From the NCBI GenBank assembly GCA_009691845.1, contig SIAJ01000002.1:1-64000 (forward strand): DNA of 64,000 nt, in the 5' to 3' direction. This stretch comes from Gemmataceae bacterium. GTDB taxonomy: Bacteria > Planctomycetota > Planctomycetia > Gemmatales > Gemmataceae. Shown here in pieces: positions 56,436 to 64,000 of the stretch. The translations under genes were made by a program, and so were the position numbers. The number at the start of each line of letters is the position of its first letter. Positions within the stretch are counted from its first letter, which is position 1. The notes below the pieces were generated by a model. It ran no database searches, was not told the DNA's origin, and saw nothing but the letters and a program-made list of their open reading frames with translations.

Positions 56436-58307
56436 TTAGACGACACCGAGGGACCGGGACATGAGTTCGTTGATCCGCCGTGAGAAGGCTGCGGGGTCTT
56501 TGACCTTCGAGCCTTCCGCGATCACGGCCTGGTCGTAAAGCAATCGCCCATAATTTTCGATTCGAGGGTCGCTCGGGTCTTGGGCGTAGAGAGACAGGAG
56601 TGCCGAGACTGCCGGGTGCGAGGCGTTCACCTCGAGCACGCGTTTCGACTCTTCTTCCACGCGCCCCATTTTCATCATTAATCGTTCGTAGTGGGCGGTC
56701 ATGCCTTCCTTGTCTGCAACGAGGCAGGAGGCACTTTCCTTCAGCCGCCTGGAAAGCCGCACGTCGCTGACTTCGGGCAGTTTGGTCTTGAGCATTCCCA
56801 GGAATTCCTTGTACTCCGCATCTTCAGCCGTGGGCCCGTCGGCTGGAACATCCGTATCCGAGTGATCGGCCGGCTTGAGAGATTTGCCGCGATATTCGTG
56901 CAGGGAGGGGAAGAGGAACTCGTCCATGGCTTCGGTTAGCAGCAGAACCTCCCAGTCCTTTGCCCGAAATGCTTCCAGGAGCGGGGACGACTCGATGATC
57001 TCCCGGCTCTCGCCGATGAGATAGACGATGTCTTTCTGCTCCGCCGGCATGCGCGAGACGTAGTCGGCCAGAGTTGTGTATTTGCCTGTTTCCGTCTTCG
57101 TCGATTGAAACAGCAAAAGATCGACGAGTTTTTCCTTGTTGGCCCAGTCGCGGGCGGCCCCATCCTTGAGCATCACTCCAAGATCCTGGAAGAACGCGAC
57201 GTACCGGTCGTACTCCACGTTCTTCATGGCCTCGAGCGCTTCGATCACATTGCGAACCACGTTTTTCTGGATTTTCTCCAGGAGCGGGTTCTTCTGAAGC
57301 AGTTCTCGTGAAATGTTCAAAGGGAGGTCGGACGAATCGACGATGCCACGCACGAAACGGAGATACGGAGGGAGCAGGCCCTCGCATGAGTCCATGATCA
57401 GTACGCGCTGGATGTAGAGCTTGAGGCCCTTGGGCTCTTCCCATGTGAGCGAGAACGGCTTACGGGATGGAATGAAAGCGAGTACGCGAAACTCGTTGTT
57501 TCCCTCGGCTGTGTAGTGAATCACTCGACCAGGCTTGGCCGAATCGTTCGAAATCTGCTCGTAAAACGCCTCGTATTCCTCCGGCTCCACCTCTGACTTG
57601 TTTCGCAGCCAGAGGGCTGTACGTGTGTTGAGTTCATCCTCGACAATTTCTTTCTTACCCTCGTCCTCATGCTCGACGTCCATCACAACCGCGTGTTCGA
57701 TGAAGTCCGAATACTTCTTCACGAGGGAGCGAAGCGACCAGGGTTTCAGATACTCCTTCGCATCTTCCTTCAGATGAAGGATCACGTCCGTTCCGCGTGT
57801 GGCTTTCTCACACGACTCGACCACGAAATCGCCTTGGCCGTCCGATTCCCAGCGCACGCCATCAGCGGGGGAGCCAGCGGTTCGCGAAGTCACGACCACT
57901 CTGTCGGCCACCATGAAAGACGAATAGAAGCCGACGCCGAATTGCCCAATCAAGTCTGGACGGAGTTTTACGTCCTGTTGTTTGAGCGAATCGAGAAAAG
58001 CCCGCGTGCCTGACTTCGCGATGGTCCCCAGATGATCGACGATGGCATCGCGGTTCATGCCGATGCCATTATCCGAGATCGTCAGCGTGCCAGCTTTCTC
58101 ATCCGCACTGAGCTTGATCTTCCAGTCCTTGTTCCCTTCGAGGCGATCTTCGTTGGAGAGCGAATCGAAACGCACCTTATTGATGGCATCCGACGCGTTG
58201 CTAATCAGTTCGCGCAGAAAAATCTCGCGATTCGAGTACAGCGAATGCGTGATGAGGTGCAAGAGTTGCTTGAGTTCGGTCTTGAATTCCATCTTCTCGG
58301 CAGACAT
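56436..58307 (-). CDS. htpG: Chaperone HtpG (Hsp90)
   Basis: 623 residues, the bacterial Hsp90. N-terminal GHKL ATPase with LRELISNASDA (Asn and Asp ligands), LTISDNGIGMNRDAIVDHLGTIAKSGT (in pieces) and IGQFGVGFYS. Middle domain near 230-460 (WLRNKSEVEPEEYEAFY, LYIQRVLIMD, GIVDSSDLPLNISRE with the arginine for ATP). C-terminal dimerisation domain to 623. ATG 58307 with GGAGC upstream; the frame to 58394 extends into the divergent promoter region. Faces selO across 113 bp. Confidence 0.97.
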   Translation of the reverse strand: MSAEKMEFKTELKQLLHLITHSLYSNREIFLRELISNASDAINKVRFDSLSNEDRLEGNKDWKIKLSADEKAGTLTISDNGIGMNRDAIVDHLGTIAKSGTRAFLDSLKQQDVKLRPDLIGQFGVGFYSSFMVADRVVVTSRTAGSPADGVRWESDGQGDFVVESCEKATRGTDVILHLKEDAKEYLKPWSLRSLVKKYSDFIEHAVVMDVEHEDEGKKEIVEDELNTRTALWLRNKSEVEPEEYEAFYEQISNDSAKPGRVIHYTAEGNNEFRVLAFIPSRKPFSLTWEEPKGLKLYIQRVLIMDSCEGLLPPYLRFVRGIVDSSDLPLNISRELLQKNPLLEKIQKNVVRNVIEALEAMKNVEYDRYVAFFQDLGVMLKDGAARDWANKEKLVDLLLFQSTKTETGKYTTLADYVSRMPAEQKDIVYLIGESREIIESSPLLEAFRAKDWEVLLLTEAMDEFLFPSLHEYRGKSLKPADHSDTDVPADGPTAEDAEYKEFLGMLKTKLPEVSDVRLSRRLKESASCLVADKEGMTAHYERLMMKMGRVEEESKRVLEVNASHPAVSALLSLYAQDPSDPRIENYGRLLYDQAVIAEGSKVKDPAAFSRRINELMSRSLGVV

Positions 58308-58420
58308 TTCTTGAAGCTCCAATTGTTCAGGTAGGTACAAAAAGGCACGAATTGCAGTCTTTTGCGAACTCTGGGTGCCAATGGTTTTTCCCAAATTGTA
58401 CGAGTCGCTTACAATATGTC

Positions 58421-59881
58421 ATGCGAACAATCAGCGGCTTGGCCTTCGACAACACCTACGCCCGGCTAGCGGACGCGTTTCACCAACGTGTCCAACCCAC
58501 GCCGGTGCCTAGCCCGTATCTCGTCTCCTTTAGTCCGGATGCGGCTCAACTCCTGGACCTCGATCCTGCCATTGCACAAACGCAGGAATTTGTGGAGGCT
58601 TTCGCGGGCAATCGCCCGTTGCCCGGAAGCGATCCCGTGGCGATGAAATATGCTGGCCATCAGTTCGGATCGTACGTTCCGCAGCTTGGCGATGGCCGGG
58701 CGATTTTGCTCGGCGAAGTTCGCAACGAAGCCGGCGAAAAATGGGATCTGCACCTGAAGGGGGCAGGCAAAACCGCCTTCTCGCGTTTCGGCGATGGCCG
58801 GGCCGTCCTGCGATCGAGCATCCGCGAGTATCTGGCCTGCGAGGCGATGCACGCACTCGGCATCCCGACCACACGGGCCCTCTGCGTAATCGGCACCGAT
58901 CTCGAAATTTATCGCGAAGGAGTCGAGACCGGCGCCCTCGTTCTCAGGATGGCCCCGAGTCACGTTCGTTTTGGCTCGTTCGAAGTTTTTGCCCATCGCG
59001 AACAATTCGATCGTGTTGAACAACTGGCCGACTACACGATTGAGCAGTGTTATCCGCACTTGAAAAAACGGGAGGGCAAGTACGTTGCCTTCTTACGCGA
59101 AGTCACGGAACGCACCGCCCGCCTGGCCGCCCACTGGCAATCCGTCGGCTTTGCGCACGGCGTACTCAACACGGACAACATGTCGATCCTTGGCATCACG
59201 CTCGACTACGGGCCGTACGGGTTCATGGAAGATTTTGATCCGGGCTTCATCTGCAATCATTCGGACGAAGGGGGTCGATACGCGTTCGATCAACAACCGA
59301 AAATCGCCTACTGGAACCTGACCGCCCTCGCCCAATCGCTTTTGTCACTGATGAGCGTGGACGATGCCAAGGCGGCACTGAATGTGTTCCCGGACGTCTT
59401 CAATGGCCACATGCATCGACTGATGACCGCGAAACTCGGGCTGACTTCCGTGGTCGATGAAGACATGACGCTTTGGACTTCACTGCTCGATTTGCTGGCG
59501 GAAGCAAAGGTGGACTACACGATCTTCTTCCGGCAACTCGGCAACTTTGTCGTGGGCGAGCGAAACGAACATCTTCGAGGCCTGTTCGCAACAGCGGCCA
59601 AGTTCGATGAGTGGGCCAAGCGTTATGGGGAACGATTGCAAGGAGAGAACTCGAATGACGCACATCGAAAGACGCGCATGGACCGACTGAACCCCAAGTT
59701 TATCCTGCGAAATTATCTCGCCCAAATCGCGATCCACAAGGCCGACCTAAAAGATTATTCCGAAGTGGATCGCCTGCGAAGTGTGTTGCGACTGCCGTTC
59801 GACGAGCAGCCCGAGATGGAGCATTACGCGAGGCCTGCCCCCGAGTGGGGCAAGAAATTGGTGGTGAGTTGTTCGTCGTGA
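58421..59881 (+). CDS. selO: Protein adenylyltransferase SelO
   Basis: 486 residues of the SelO (YdiU) pseudokinase family, which transfers AMP to Ser/Thr/Tyr of target proteins, linked to oxidative stress. Landmarks: DGRAILLGEVRNEAGEKWDLHLKGAGKTAFSRFGDGRAVLRSS (in pieces; ATP-binding), REYLACEAMHALGIPTTRAL, HGVLNTDNMSILGITLDYGPYGFMEDFDP (in pieces; metal site), and the C-terminal VVSCSS, where many bacterial and eukaryotic members have Cys or selenocysteine near the end. Start ATG 58421 begins the conserved fold; TACAAT just upstream (58410) may be a -10 element, giving a very short leader. Confidence 0.95.
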   Translation: MRTISGLAFDNTYARLADAFHQRVQPTPVPSPYLVSFSPDAAQLLDLDPAIAQTQEFVEAFAGNRPLPGSDPVAMKYAGHQFGSYVPQLGDGRAILLGEVRNEAGEKWDLHLKGAGKTAFSRFGDGRAVLRSSIREYLACEAMHALGIPTTRALCVIGTDLEIYREGVETGALVLRMAPSHVRFGSFEVFAHREQFDRVEQLADYTIEQCYPHLKKREGKYVAFLREVTERTARLAAHWQSVGFAHGVLNTDNMSILGITLDYGPYGFMEDFDPGFICNHSDEGGRYAFDQQPKIAYWNLTALAQSLLSLMSVDDAKAALNVFPDVFNGHMHRLMTAKLGLTSVVDEDMTLWTSLLDLLAEAKVDYTIFFRQLGNFVVGERNEHLRGLFATAAKFDEWAKRYGERLQGENSNDAHRKTRMDRLNPKFILRNYLAQIAIHKADLKDYSEVDRLRSVLRLPFDEQPEMEHYARPAPEWGKKLVVSCSS

Positions 59882-59996
59882 TGTTCCCTCGCTTCATAGG
59901 TATCCGACGAATTTCTCGCGTCTTGCGAGCAGTCCAAGGAATCGATCGAAGCTTCTACGACCCCTGCCGGGGTCGACGAGAAGGATGCCTTGCTAA

Positions 59997-60287
59997 CCGG
60001 TGGTCTACGCTGCGCTCCGACCACCGGCTAATTTCTGCGACCGCTTCGCGGTCAGAGGAGCATCCCGGAGGGATGCAAGAGAATAGCCGATGATCGGAGC
60101 GCAGACCCCCGGCTAATTTCTGCGACCGCTTCGCGGTCAGAGGAGCATCCCGGAGGGATGCAAGAGAATAGCCGATGATCGGAGCGCAGACCCCAGGCTA
60201 ATTTCTGCGACCGCTTCGCGGTCAGAGGAGCATCCCGGAGGGATGCAAGAGAATAGCCGGTGGTCGGAGCGCAGCGTAGACCACCGG
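59997..60287. repeat. Palindromic repeat cassette: 3 x 85 bp bounded by 32-bp inverted repeats
   Basis: Three direct 85-bp units start at 60026, 60111 and 60196 (each beginning GGCTAATTTCTGCGACCGCT). Each holds two hairpins, GACCGC-TTC-GCGGTC and GCATCCC-GGA-GGGATGC. The array is enclosed by perfect 32-bp inverted repeats, 59997-60028 and 60256-60287, beginning CCGGTGGTCTACGCTGCGCT. Each end is itself a hairpin (CCGGTGGTC...GACCACCGG). No spacers are present, so it is not a CRISPR, and no transposase is encoded. Confidence 0.9.
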
Positions 60288-60462
60288 GCAATAATTCGAC
60301 AAACGGCTCTCGACTCCGAAGGAGTCGCAGAAGCACGGCGTTCGGTTGGGGCAGGGCCCGCCATGAGGGCTCAACCGGTTGGTTCATATCGCGAAGTGGA
60401 TGGCAAGCCCAAATGAAAAATCTTCGCTCACGCTTCTGCGTGCCTGCCCATCCCCAGCAAAC

Positions 60463-60490
60463 GAAAACAGCCGACCCGAAGGCCGGCTGT
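60463..60490 (-). terminator. Rho-independent terminator of the BBP7 gene
   Basis: On the minus strand ACAGCCGGCC-TTCG-GGTCGGCTGT, a 10-bp stem with one G.T pair and a UUCG loop, is followed by TTTTCG. It lies 26 bp beyond the stop at 60516. Confidence 0.8.
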
Positions 60491-60515
60491 CTCAAGATCA
60501 ATCCGTCCGGCCTTT

Positions 60516-62000
60516 TTAGAACGAAAGCTGGATGCCGAAGTTGAAGCCCGACAAGTGGTAATCGGTAGCTCCAACAATGTCGCGGGCAGGAGCCGGAGGT
60601 CCGCTGGAACCGTTGAACGTCGGTGAAATCGGGACCATGCTCGGGTTCATGGTCTGGGAGATCGACGGCGTCGGTCGGAGCACGTTGCTCACCCACATGA
60701 ACGTGTAACCGGCCTGGAGCCGTAAGAACGAGCCGACCTGGTAGCCGACGTTGACATTGCCTTCGCCGATCATCGCGAACTGGTCGCGACGATGGCGATA
60801 CAAGTCTTGTGGCAGATTCAGCAAGCCACCAACCTGGGAACTCGTCACGCCGTTCGCAACAAAGTTCGTGGAACCGTGAAGGTCGATGTATTGCCGCATA
60901 TAGCCAGCGCCACCTTTACCGACCAAGTTCAGGAAGAAATTGCCCAAGCCAATGTCGCCCTTGAAGCCCACTTGACCGCCGTAGAACGAGTTCGTCGTGC
61001 GGATGTAGTCCGTGGTCGTGGCGCTGTACGGTGCGAAGGCCGGTCCGAAGAACGCCCCGGAGAAAAACCCACCGCCGCCCGGGAAATAGCTCGAACCGAG
61101 TGCTCCCGGAGGAACAGGCGCCGGAGGTACGCCGAAGGTGTTCGAGGCCGTGTCGAGCTGGAATGACTCTCGCAATTCAAAGAACCGAGCACCGGCTAGC
61201 AGTGTCAGACCGCCTGGAGCCGAGCCCGAGTTGTAGGCGTTGTAAACCATGTTCGCTTCGCCACCAAGGGCCTCGGTTTTAGCGGACACGCGAATCGAAC
61301 CCGTGTTGATGGCGGGCGAAGCTACGATATAGCTGCCGTGGGTGATCGTGTTCGTGTCCACGAACGGAATGGCAAGCGTTGGCAAGCCGAACTCGTTTGA
61401 GGTGTAGCTGAACTCACGAGAAGCACTGTTCATCCAGAACGCGCTGAATTCAGCGCCGAGTTCGCCTGATTCGTCCAGAGAGAAGCCGATCCATGGTCGA
61501 AGTCCGGTCACGGAGTCGAAGGAAATCGGGCGATCCAACGGACCAAGTGAGGAAGTCGTCGGGCGACCGACGATGCCGAAATCAGGAGCCGAGGACGTGG
61601 TCACGAGCGGATATTGCATCGAGAACGACCTTGGAGCCCAGATCAAATAGTCTGCCCCGACCCATAATCGAGGCGGGCCTTGTCGTCCCGATCCGCCAAA
61701 TAGACCTCTACCGCTTCCGTACCCGCCTGGCTGGTTCGGGTCGCCTTGACCCATGCCGCCCATGCCCATTCCAGGATCGCCGTAGCCGGGAGGGGCCATC
61801 CCTTCCATCCCACCAGGACCCTGGAACGGCTGGCCGTCCGGTGACATGAAGCCCGGAGGACCCATCGGTCCCATGGGCACCATACCCGGAGGCGGCGAGG
61901 AAGGGCCGGTGGGCCCTGTCGGCGGAGTCTTTGGCTGGCCGAATGCTAGCCCGGCTCCAGCCGTTAAGACGGCTAATGAACCGAGGATTCCCTTTCGCAT
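60516..62000 (-). CDS. BBP7-family outer-membrane barrel protein
   Basis: 494 residues. Signal peptide about 1-22 (GSLAVLTAGAGLAFG). Residues 23-115 are a Gly/Pro/Met-rich low-complexity segment (PPGMVPMGPMGPPG, GMGMGGMGQG). The rest is beta-rich with alternating hydrophobic residues: RLWVGADYLIWAPRSFS, LRPWIGFSLDESGELGAEFSAFWM, GGLTLLAGARFFELRESF, DIGLGNFFLNLVGKGGAGY, LRLQAGYTFMWVSNVLRP and a terminal FNFGIQLSF. That terminal phenylalanine and the start 'RxWVGADYLxW' are typical of the planctomycete BBP7 barrel family. Likely an outer-membrane porin-like protein. Confidence 0.9.
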   Translation of the reverse strand: MRKGILGSLAVLTAGAGLAFGQPKTPPTGPTGPSSPPPGMVPMGPMGPPGFMSPDGQPFQGPGGMEGMAPPGYGDPGMGMGGMGQGDPNQPGGYGSGRGLFGGSGRQGPPRLWVGADYLIWAPRSFSMQYPLVTTSSAPDFGIVGRPTTSSLGPLDRPISFDSVTGLRPWIGFSLDESGELGAEFSAFWMNSASREFSYTSNEFGLPTLAIPFVDTNTITHGSYIVASPAINTGSIRVSAKTEALGGEANMVYNAYNSGSAPGGLTLLAGARFFELRESFQLDTASNTFGVPPAPVPPGALGSSYFPGGGGFFSGAFFGPAFAPYSATTTDYIRTTNSFYGGQVGFKGDIGLGNFFLNLVGKGGAGYMRQYIDLHGSTNFVANGVTSSQVGGLLNLPQDLYRHRRDQFAMIGEGNVNVGYQVGSFLRLQAGYTFMWVSNVLRPTPSISQTMNPSMVPISPTFNGSSGPPAPARDIVGATDYHLSGFNFGIQLSF

Positions 62001-62262
62001 GTGTCCCACTCCGTGAGTCGCCTTCCGAGGCGACGCGACTCGTGATGCGCCGACCACCCTAGCGATGTCTGGCTCCGCTTTTCCTAGATCGGCAGGATGA
62101 ACCCGAATCATTAGTAAACCCGGCACTCACGGCACAAATCTCCAAATCGCTACAGGACATCCTTTCGGATCGCGCGATTTCGTGCTTCCCTGTCTTCCCC
62201 GGTCGGGTTATAGTTACCTCACCTACCTTCCTGCCCCCTCGGCTTAATTCGCGGATTCGACC

Positions 62263-63813
62263 ATGGCACGGTTTTTCTCGCTCGTCTTCCTCGTTCTCCT
62301 CGCCTCGTTCTCCTTCGCGGAATCCGTGCCAACCGCGATTGACCGGCTGATTGTCGCCAAGGTGAACGGCGCGAAGGTCTCCAAGCCTGCTGAGGACGAC
62401 GAATTCTTGCGTCGGGCCTACCTGGATTTCGCGGGGACCATCCCAAGCGTCGAGCAAGCCCGTGCTTTTTTCACGGACAAGTCGCCAGACAAGCGGGCGA
62501 AGTTGATCGATCAATTGCTTGCCAGCCCAGCTTACCCAAAGCGGATGGCTGACTTATTTCACGTGATGCTCATGGAGCGGCTGGGCGACTTCCCGGAATG
62601 GTCCACCTACTTGAAAACTTGCTTCGAAAAGAACACCCACTGGGATGCCATGGCCCGCGATATTCTTCGCGCGAGTTCGACGGACGCCAAAGGGGCCTCG
62701 TTCTTTCTCTCGAAGCGGCTTGAGAATTATGGGCAAAACCCGGTCGACTACTCCGCTCTGACTCGTGACATTGGCCGACTGTTTCTCGGCAAGAACCTGC
62801 AATGTGCGGAGTGCCACGACCACCTATTCATCAAGGACTACAAGCAGCAGGATTTCAAAGGGATCCACGCGTTTGTGCAGAATACCTATCTGGTCGATGC
62901 CAAGACTGCGGCCGTGGCAGAGAAGCCAACTACCACCAAGCTCGACTACATGTCCGTGTTCAAGAAAGTGCCCAAACAAACGGGGCCATCACTTCCAGGC
63001 GGCAAAGAGTTTGAACCGCCGCCGTTGAAGAAGGGCGAGGAGTACATCGTCAAGCCGGACCCGAAGACCAAAATTCCCGGCCAGTTGAAGTTCAGCCCAC
63101 TGGCGATCTTGGCCGAGGAGTTGCCGAAAAAAGACAATACGGATTTCGCTCTGAATGGTGGTAATCGCATTTGGTTCTTGCTCATGGGCCGCGGCATCGT
63201 GCATCCGCTCGATCTGCATCACAAGGAAAACCCCGCTTCGCATCCCGAGCTTCTTGCATTACTCGCAAAGGAGTTCGCTACCCACGACTTCGATATCAAA
63301 TGGCTGTTCAAGGAGATCGCTCTCTCCCAGGCCTACCAGCGGTCCAGCGAGTTTCCCAGCGGAGAAACGAAGGTTGCTCCCGAATCGTTCCGAACCGCAA
63401 TCGAAAAACGGCTCTCGGCCGAACAACTTCTAGCCGCGATGCAGCAGGCGATGGGCGTGAAGGCCGATGCAGCCGTCTTGACCAAGGTGAACAAGGCTTT
63501 TGCAAACGCCCCTCGCGAGCCGGAAGACGAAGTGAACCCTTCGTTGAAGGCGGCACTTTTTCTACTGAACGACCCGGCCGTGCTGGCCTGGCATGTTCCC
63601 AAGGGCGGCAATCTGGTCGAGCGATTGGGAAAGCTGACCGACGACAAGATCGCAGAAGAACTGTATCTGTCCGTACTCACGCGATTGCCCGCGACGGACG
63701 AACGTGGGCTGATCGAAGGCTATTTGAAGAAAAACGTTGGGGAACGCGAGAAGGCAATTGGACGATTGGCGTGGTCGCTGTTGGCATCGGCGGAGTTTGG
63801 GGTGAATCACTGA
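62263..63813 (+). CDS. DUF1549-type secreted protein with CxxCH
   Basis: 516 residues; signal peptide about 1-19. DUF1549 landmarks are DDEFLRRAYLDFAGTIPSVEQARAF, KRAKLIDQLLASPAY and LGKNLQCAECHDHLF (CxxCH). Then a lysine/proline-rich segment (KKGEEYIVKPDPKTKIPG) and a DUF1553-like C-terminal half (GNRIWFLLMGRGIVHPLDLHH, FDIKWLFKEIALSQAYQRSS, RLSAEQLLAAMQQAMG, LLASAEFGVNH). Shorter than most DUF1549-DUF1553 proteins. It is followed 92 nt downstream by a DUF1501 gene in the same direction, the usual pair. Confidence 0.9.
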   Translation: MARFFSLVFLVLLASFSFAESVPTAIDRLIVAKVNGAKVSKPAEDDEFLRRAYLDFAGTIPSVEQARAFFTDKSPDKRAKLIDQLLASPAYPKRMADLFHVMLMERLGDFPEWSTYLKTCFEKNTHWDAMARDILRASSTDAKGASFFLSKRLENYGQNPVDYSALTRDIGRLFLGKNLQCAECHDHLFIKDYKQQDFKGIHAFVQNTYLVDAKTAAVAEKPTTTKLDYMSVFKKVPKQTGPSLPGGKEFEPPPLKKGEEYIVKPDPKTKIPGQLKFSPLAILAEELPKKDNTDFALNGGNRIWFLLMGRGIVHPLDLHHKENPASHPELLALLAKEFATHDFDIKWLFKEIALSQAYQRSSEFPSGETKVAPESFRTAIEKRLSAEQLLAAMQQAMGVKADAAVLTKVNKAFANAPREPEDEVNPSLKAALFLLNDPAVLAWHVPKGGNLVERLGKLTDDKIAEELYLSVLTRLPATDERGLIEGYLKKNVGEREKAIGRLAWSLLASAEFGVNH

Positions 63814-63905
63814 TCGGGTTTGCCTTCGAGCCAACCGCTCGAATAGGATGCCTGCGAGGATCGTTCGAGCCGCTGGCTTGAACGCTAAACGAAAACGAGA
63901 CTGTC

Positions 63906-64000
63906 ATGTTGCGATCCAACCTCTGTACCCCCGCCGACCATCATCTCAGCCGCCGCCAATGGTTTGGCACGGCCGCCGGCGCTGCATTCACGGTTGCCGC
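63906..64000 (+). CDS. DUF1501 family protein, 5' end only (runs off the window)
   Basis: The first 31 codons from ATG 63906 (MLRSNLCTPADHHLSRRQWF, then GTAAGAAFTVA) show the twin-arginine-like SRRQWFG that begins DUF1501 proteins. Its place just after a DUF1549 gene supports the call. The body lies beyond the window. Confidence 0.7.
   Translation, partial: MLRSNLCTPADHHLSRRQWFGTAAGAAFTVA

Larger units (their letters stand above)
59882..60515. other. Gene-free region made of hairpins and tandem repeats
   Basis: No convincing gene. From 59959 to 60327 it is almost wholly palindromic: GACCCC-TGCC-GGGGTC (59959-59974), the 85-bp repeat cassette (59997-60287) and CGACTCC-GAA-GGAGTCG (60311-60327). 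A minus-strand open frame through it repeats the same short peptide and is an artefact of the repeat. Confidence 0.8.

Noticed and set aside
58410-58421. Leaderless promoter immediately before selO
   Set aside because: TACAAT at 58410 could be a -10 element, but no -35 of quality lies 17 bp upstream, so it is not listed as a promoter.
59997-60287. CRISPR array
   Set aside because: The 85-bp repeats are contiguous, with no variable spacers, no cas genes and internal hairpins in each unit.
60052-60696. Long minus-strand open frame across the repeat cassette
   Set aside because: It repeats the same peptide with each 85-bp unit, has no independent start signal and overlaps the BBP7 gene; an artefact of a period divisible with open frames.

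Overview
The window looks like chromosomal DNA of a planctomycete, most likely of the Gemmata/Gemmataceae type. The basis is fairly high GC, five DUF1501 proteins with twin-arginine-like starts, two DUF1549 (CxxCH) proteins, a DUF1080 protein, a BBP7-type barrel protein, a tricorn-like protease, secreted EF-hand and kelch proteins, and many short intergenic palindromes centred on GGA/TCC. This placement is inferred from gene content; no ribosomal RNA is present to confirm it.

Region by region. 1-533: no gene recognised. 534-3915 (-): radical SAM enzyme and a secreted thioredoxin-fold protein without redox cysteines. 4155-8032 (+): dnaG-rpoD operon with a recognisable sigma-70 promoter and a terminator. 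8132-9937: zinc-ribbon coiled-coil protein, a lone GH2-like sugar-binding domain, a HEAT/TPR protein. 10151-15847: tricorn-like protease, EF-hand glycine-rich protein, YHS-domain secreted protein. 16028-22266: ABC-2 permease, glutamate dehydrogenase, rhodanese, xylose isomerase, purine nucleoside phosphorylase, TGS-type GTPase. 22388-27201: two secreted proline-rich proteins and a DUF1501 protein. 27252-27324: tRNA-Arg(CCT), followed by a possible recombinase relic.

27748-36056 (-) is a compact lipid A/LPS-core operon read lpxK, hldE, waaF-like, a two-domain kinase/pseudokinase, a WaaP/InaA-like kinase, a GT4 glycosyltransferase and a PlsY-DUF4149 fusion. It argues for a heptose-containing, phosphorylated LPS core in this organism. 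Next to it (36142-36752) is a decaying vapBC toxin-antitoxin pair whose toxin carries an amber codon. 36917-39241 is an acyltransferase/acyl-activating fusion of the Aas type.

39281-50666 is a secreted-protein region: DUF1549/DUF1501 pairs, a multipass membrane protein, a response regulator with HD-GYP output, tandem DUF1501 genes, a kelch protein and a DUF1080 protein. After an IS110-like remnant and an aldo/keto reductase comes a YtrA-type GntR / ABC ATPase / giant permease operon (52184-56416), with a candidate operator and a probable frameshift in the regulator. htpG and selO are divergent. 59882-60515 is a non-coding palindrome cassette of three 85-bp direct repeats bounded by perfect 32-bp inverted repeats. 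The window ends with a BBP7 protein, a DUF1549 protein and the start of another DUF1501 gene.
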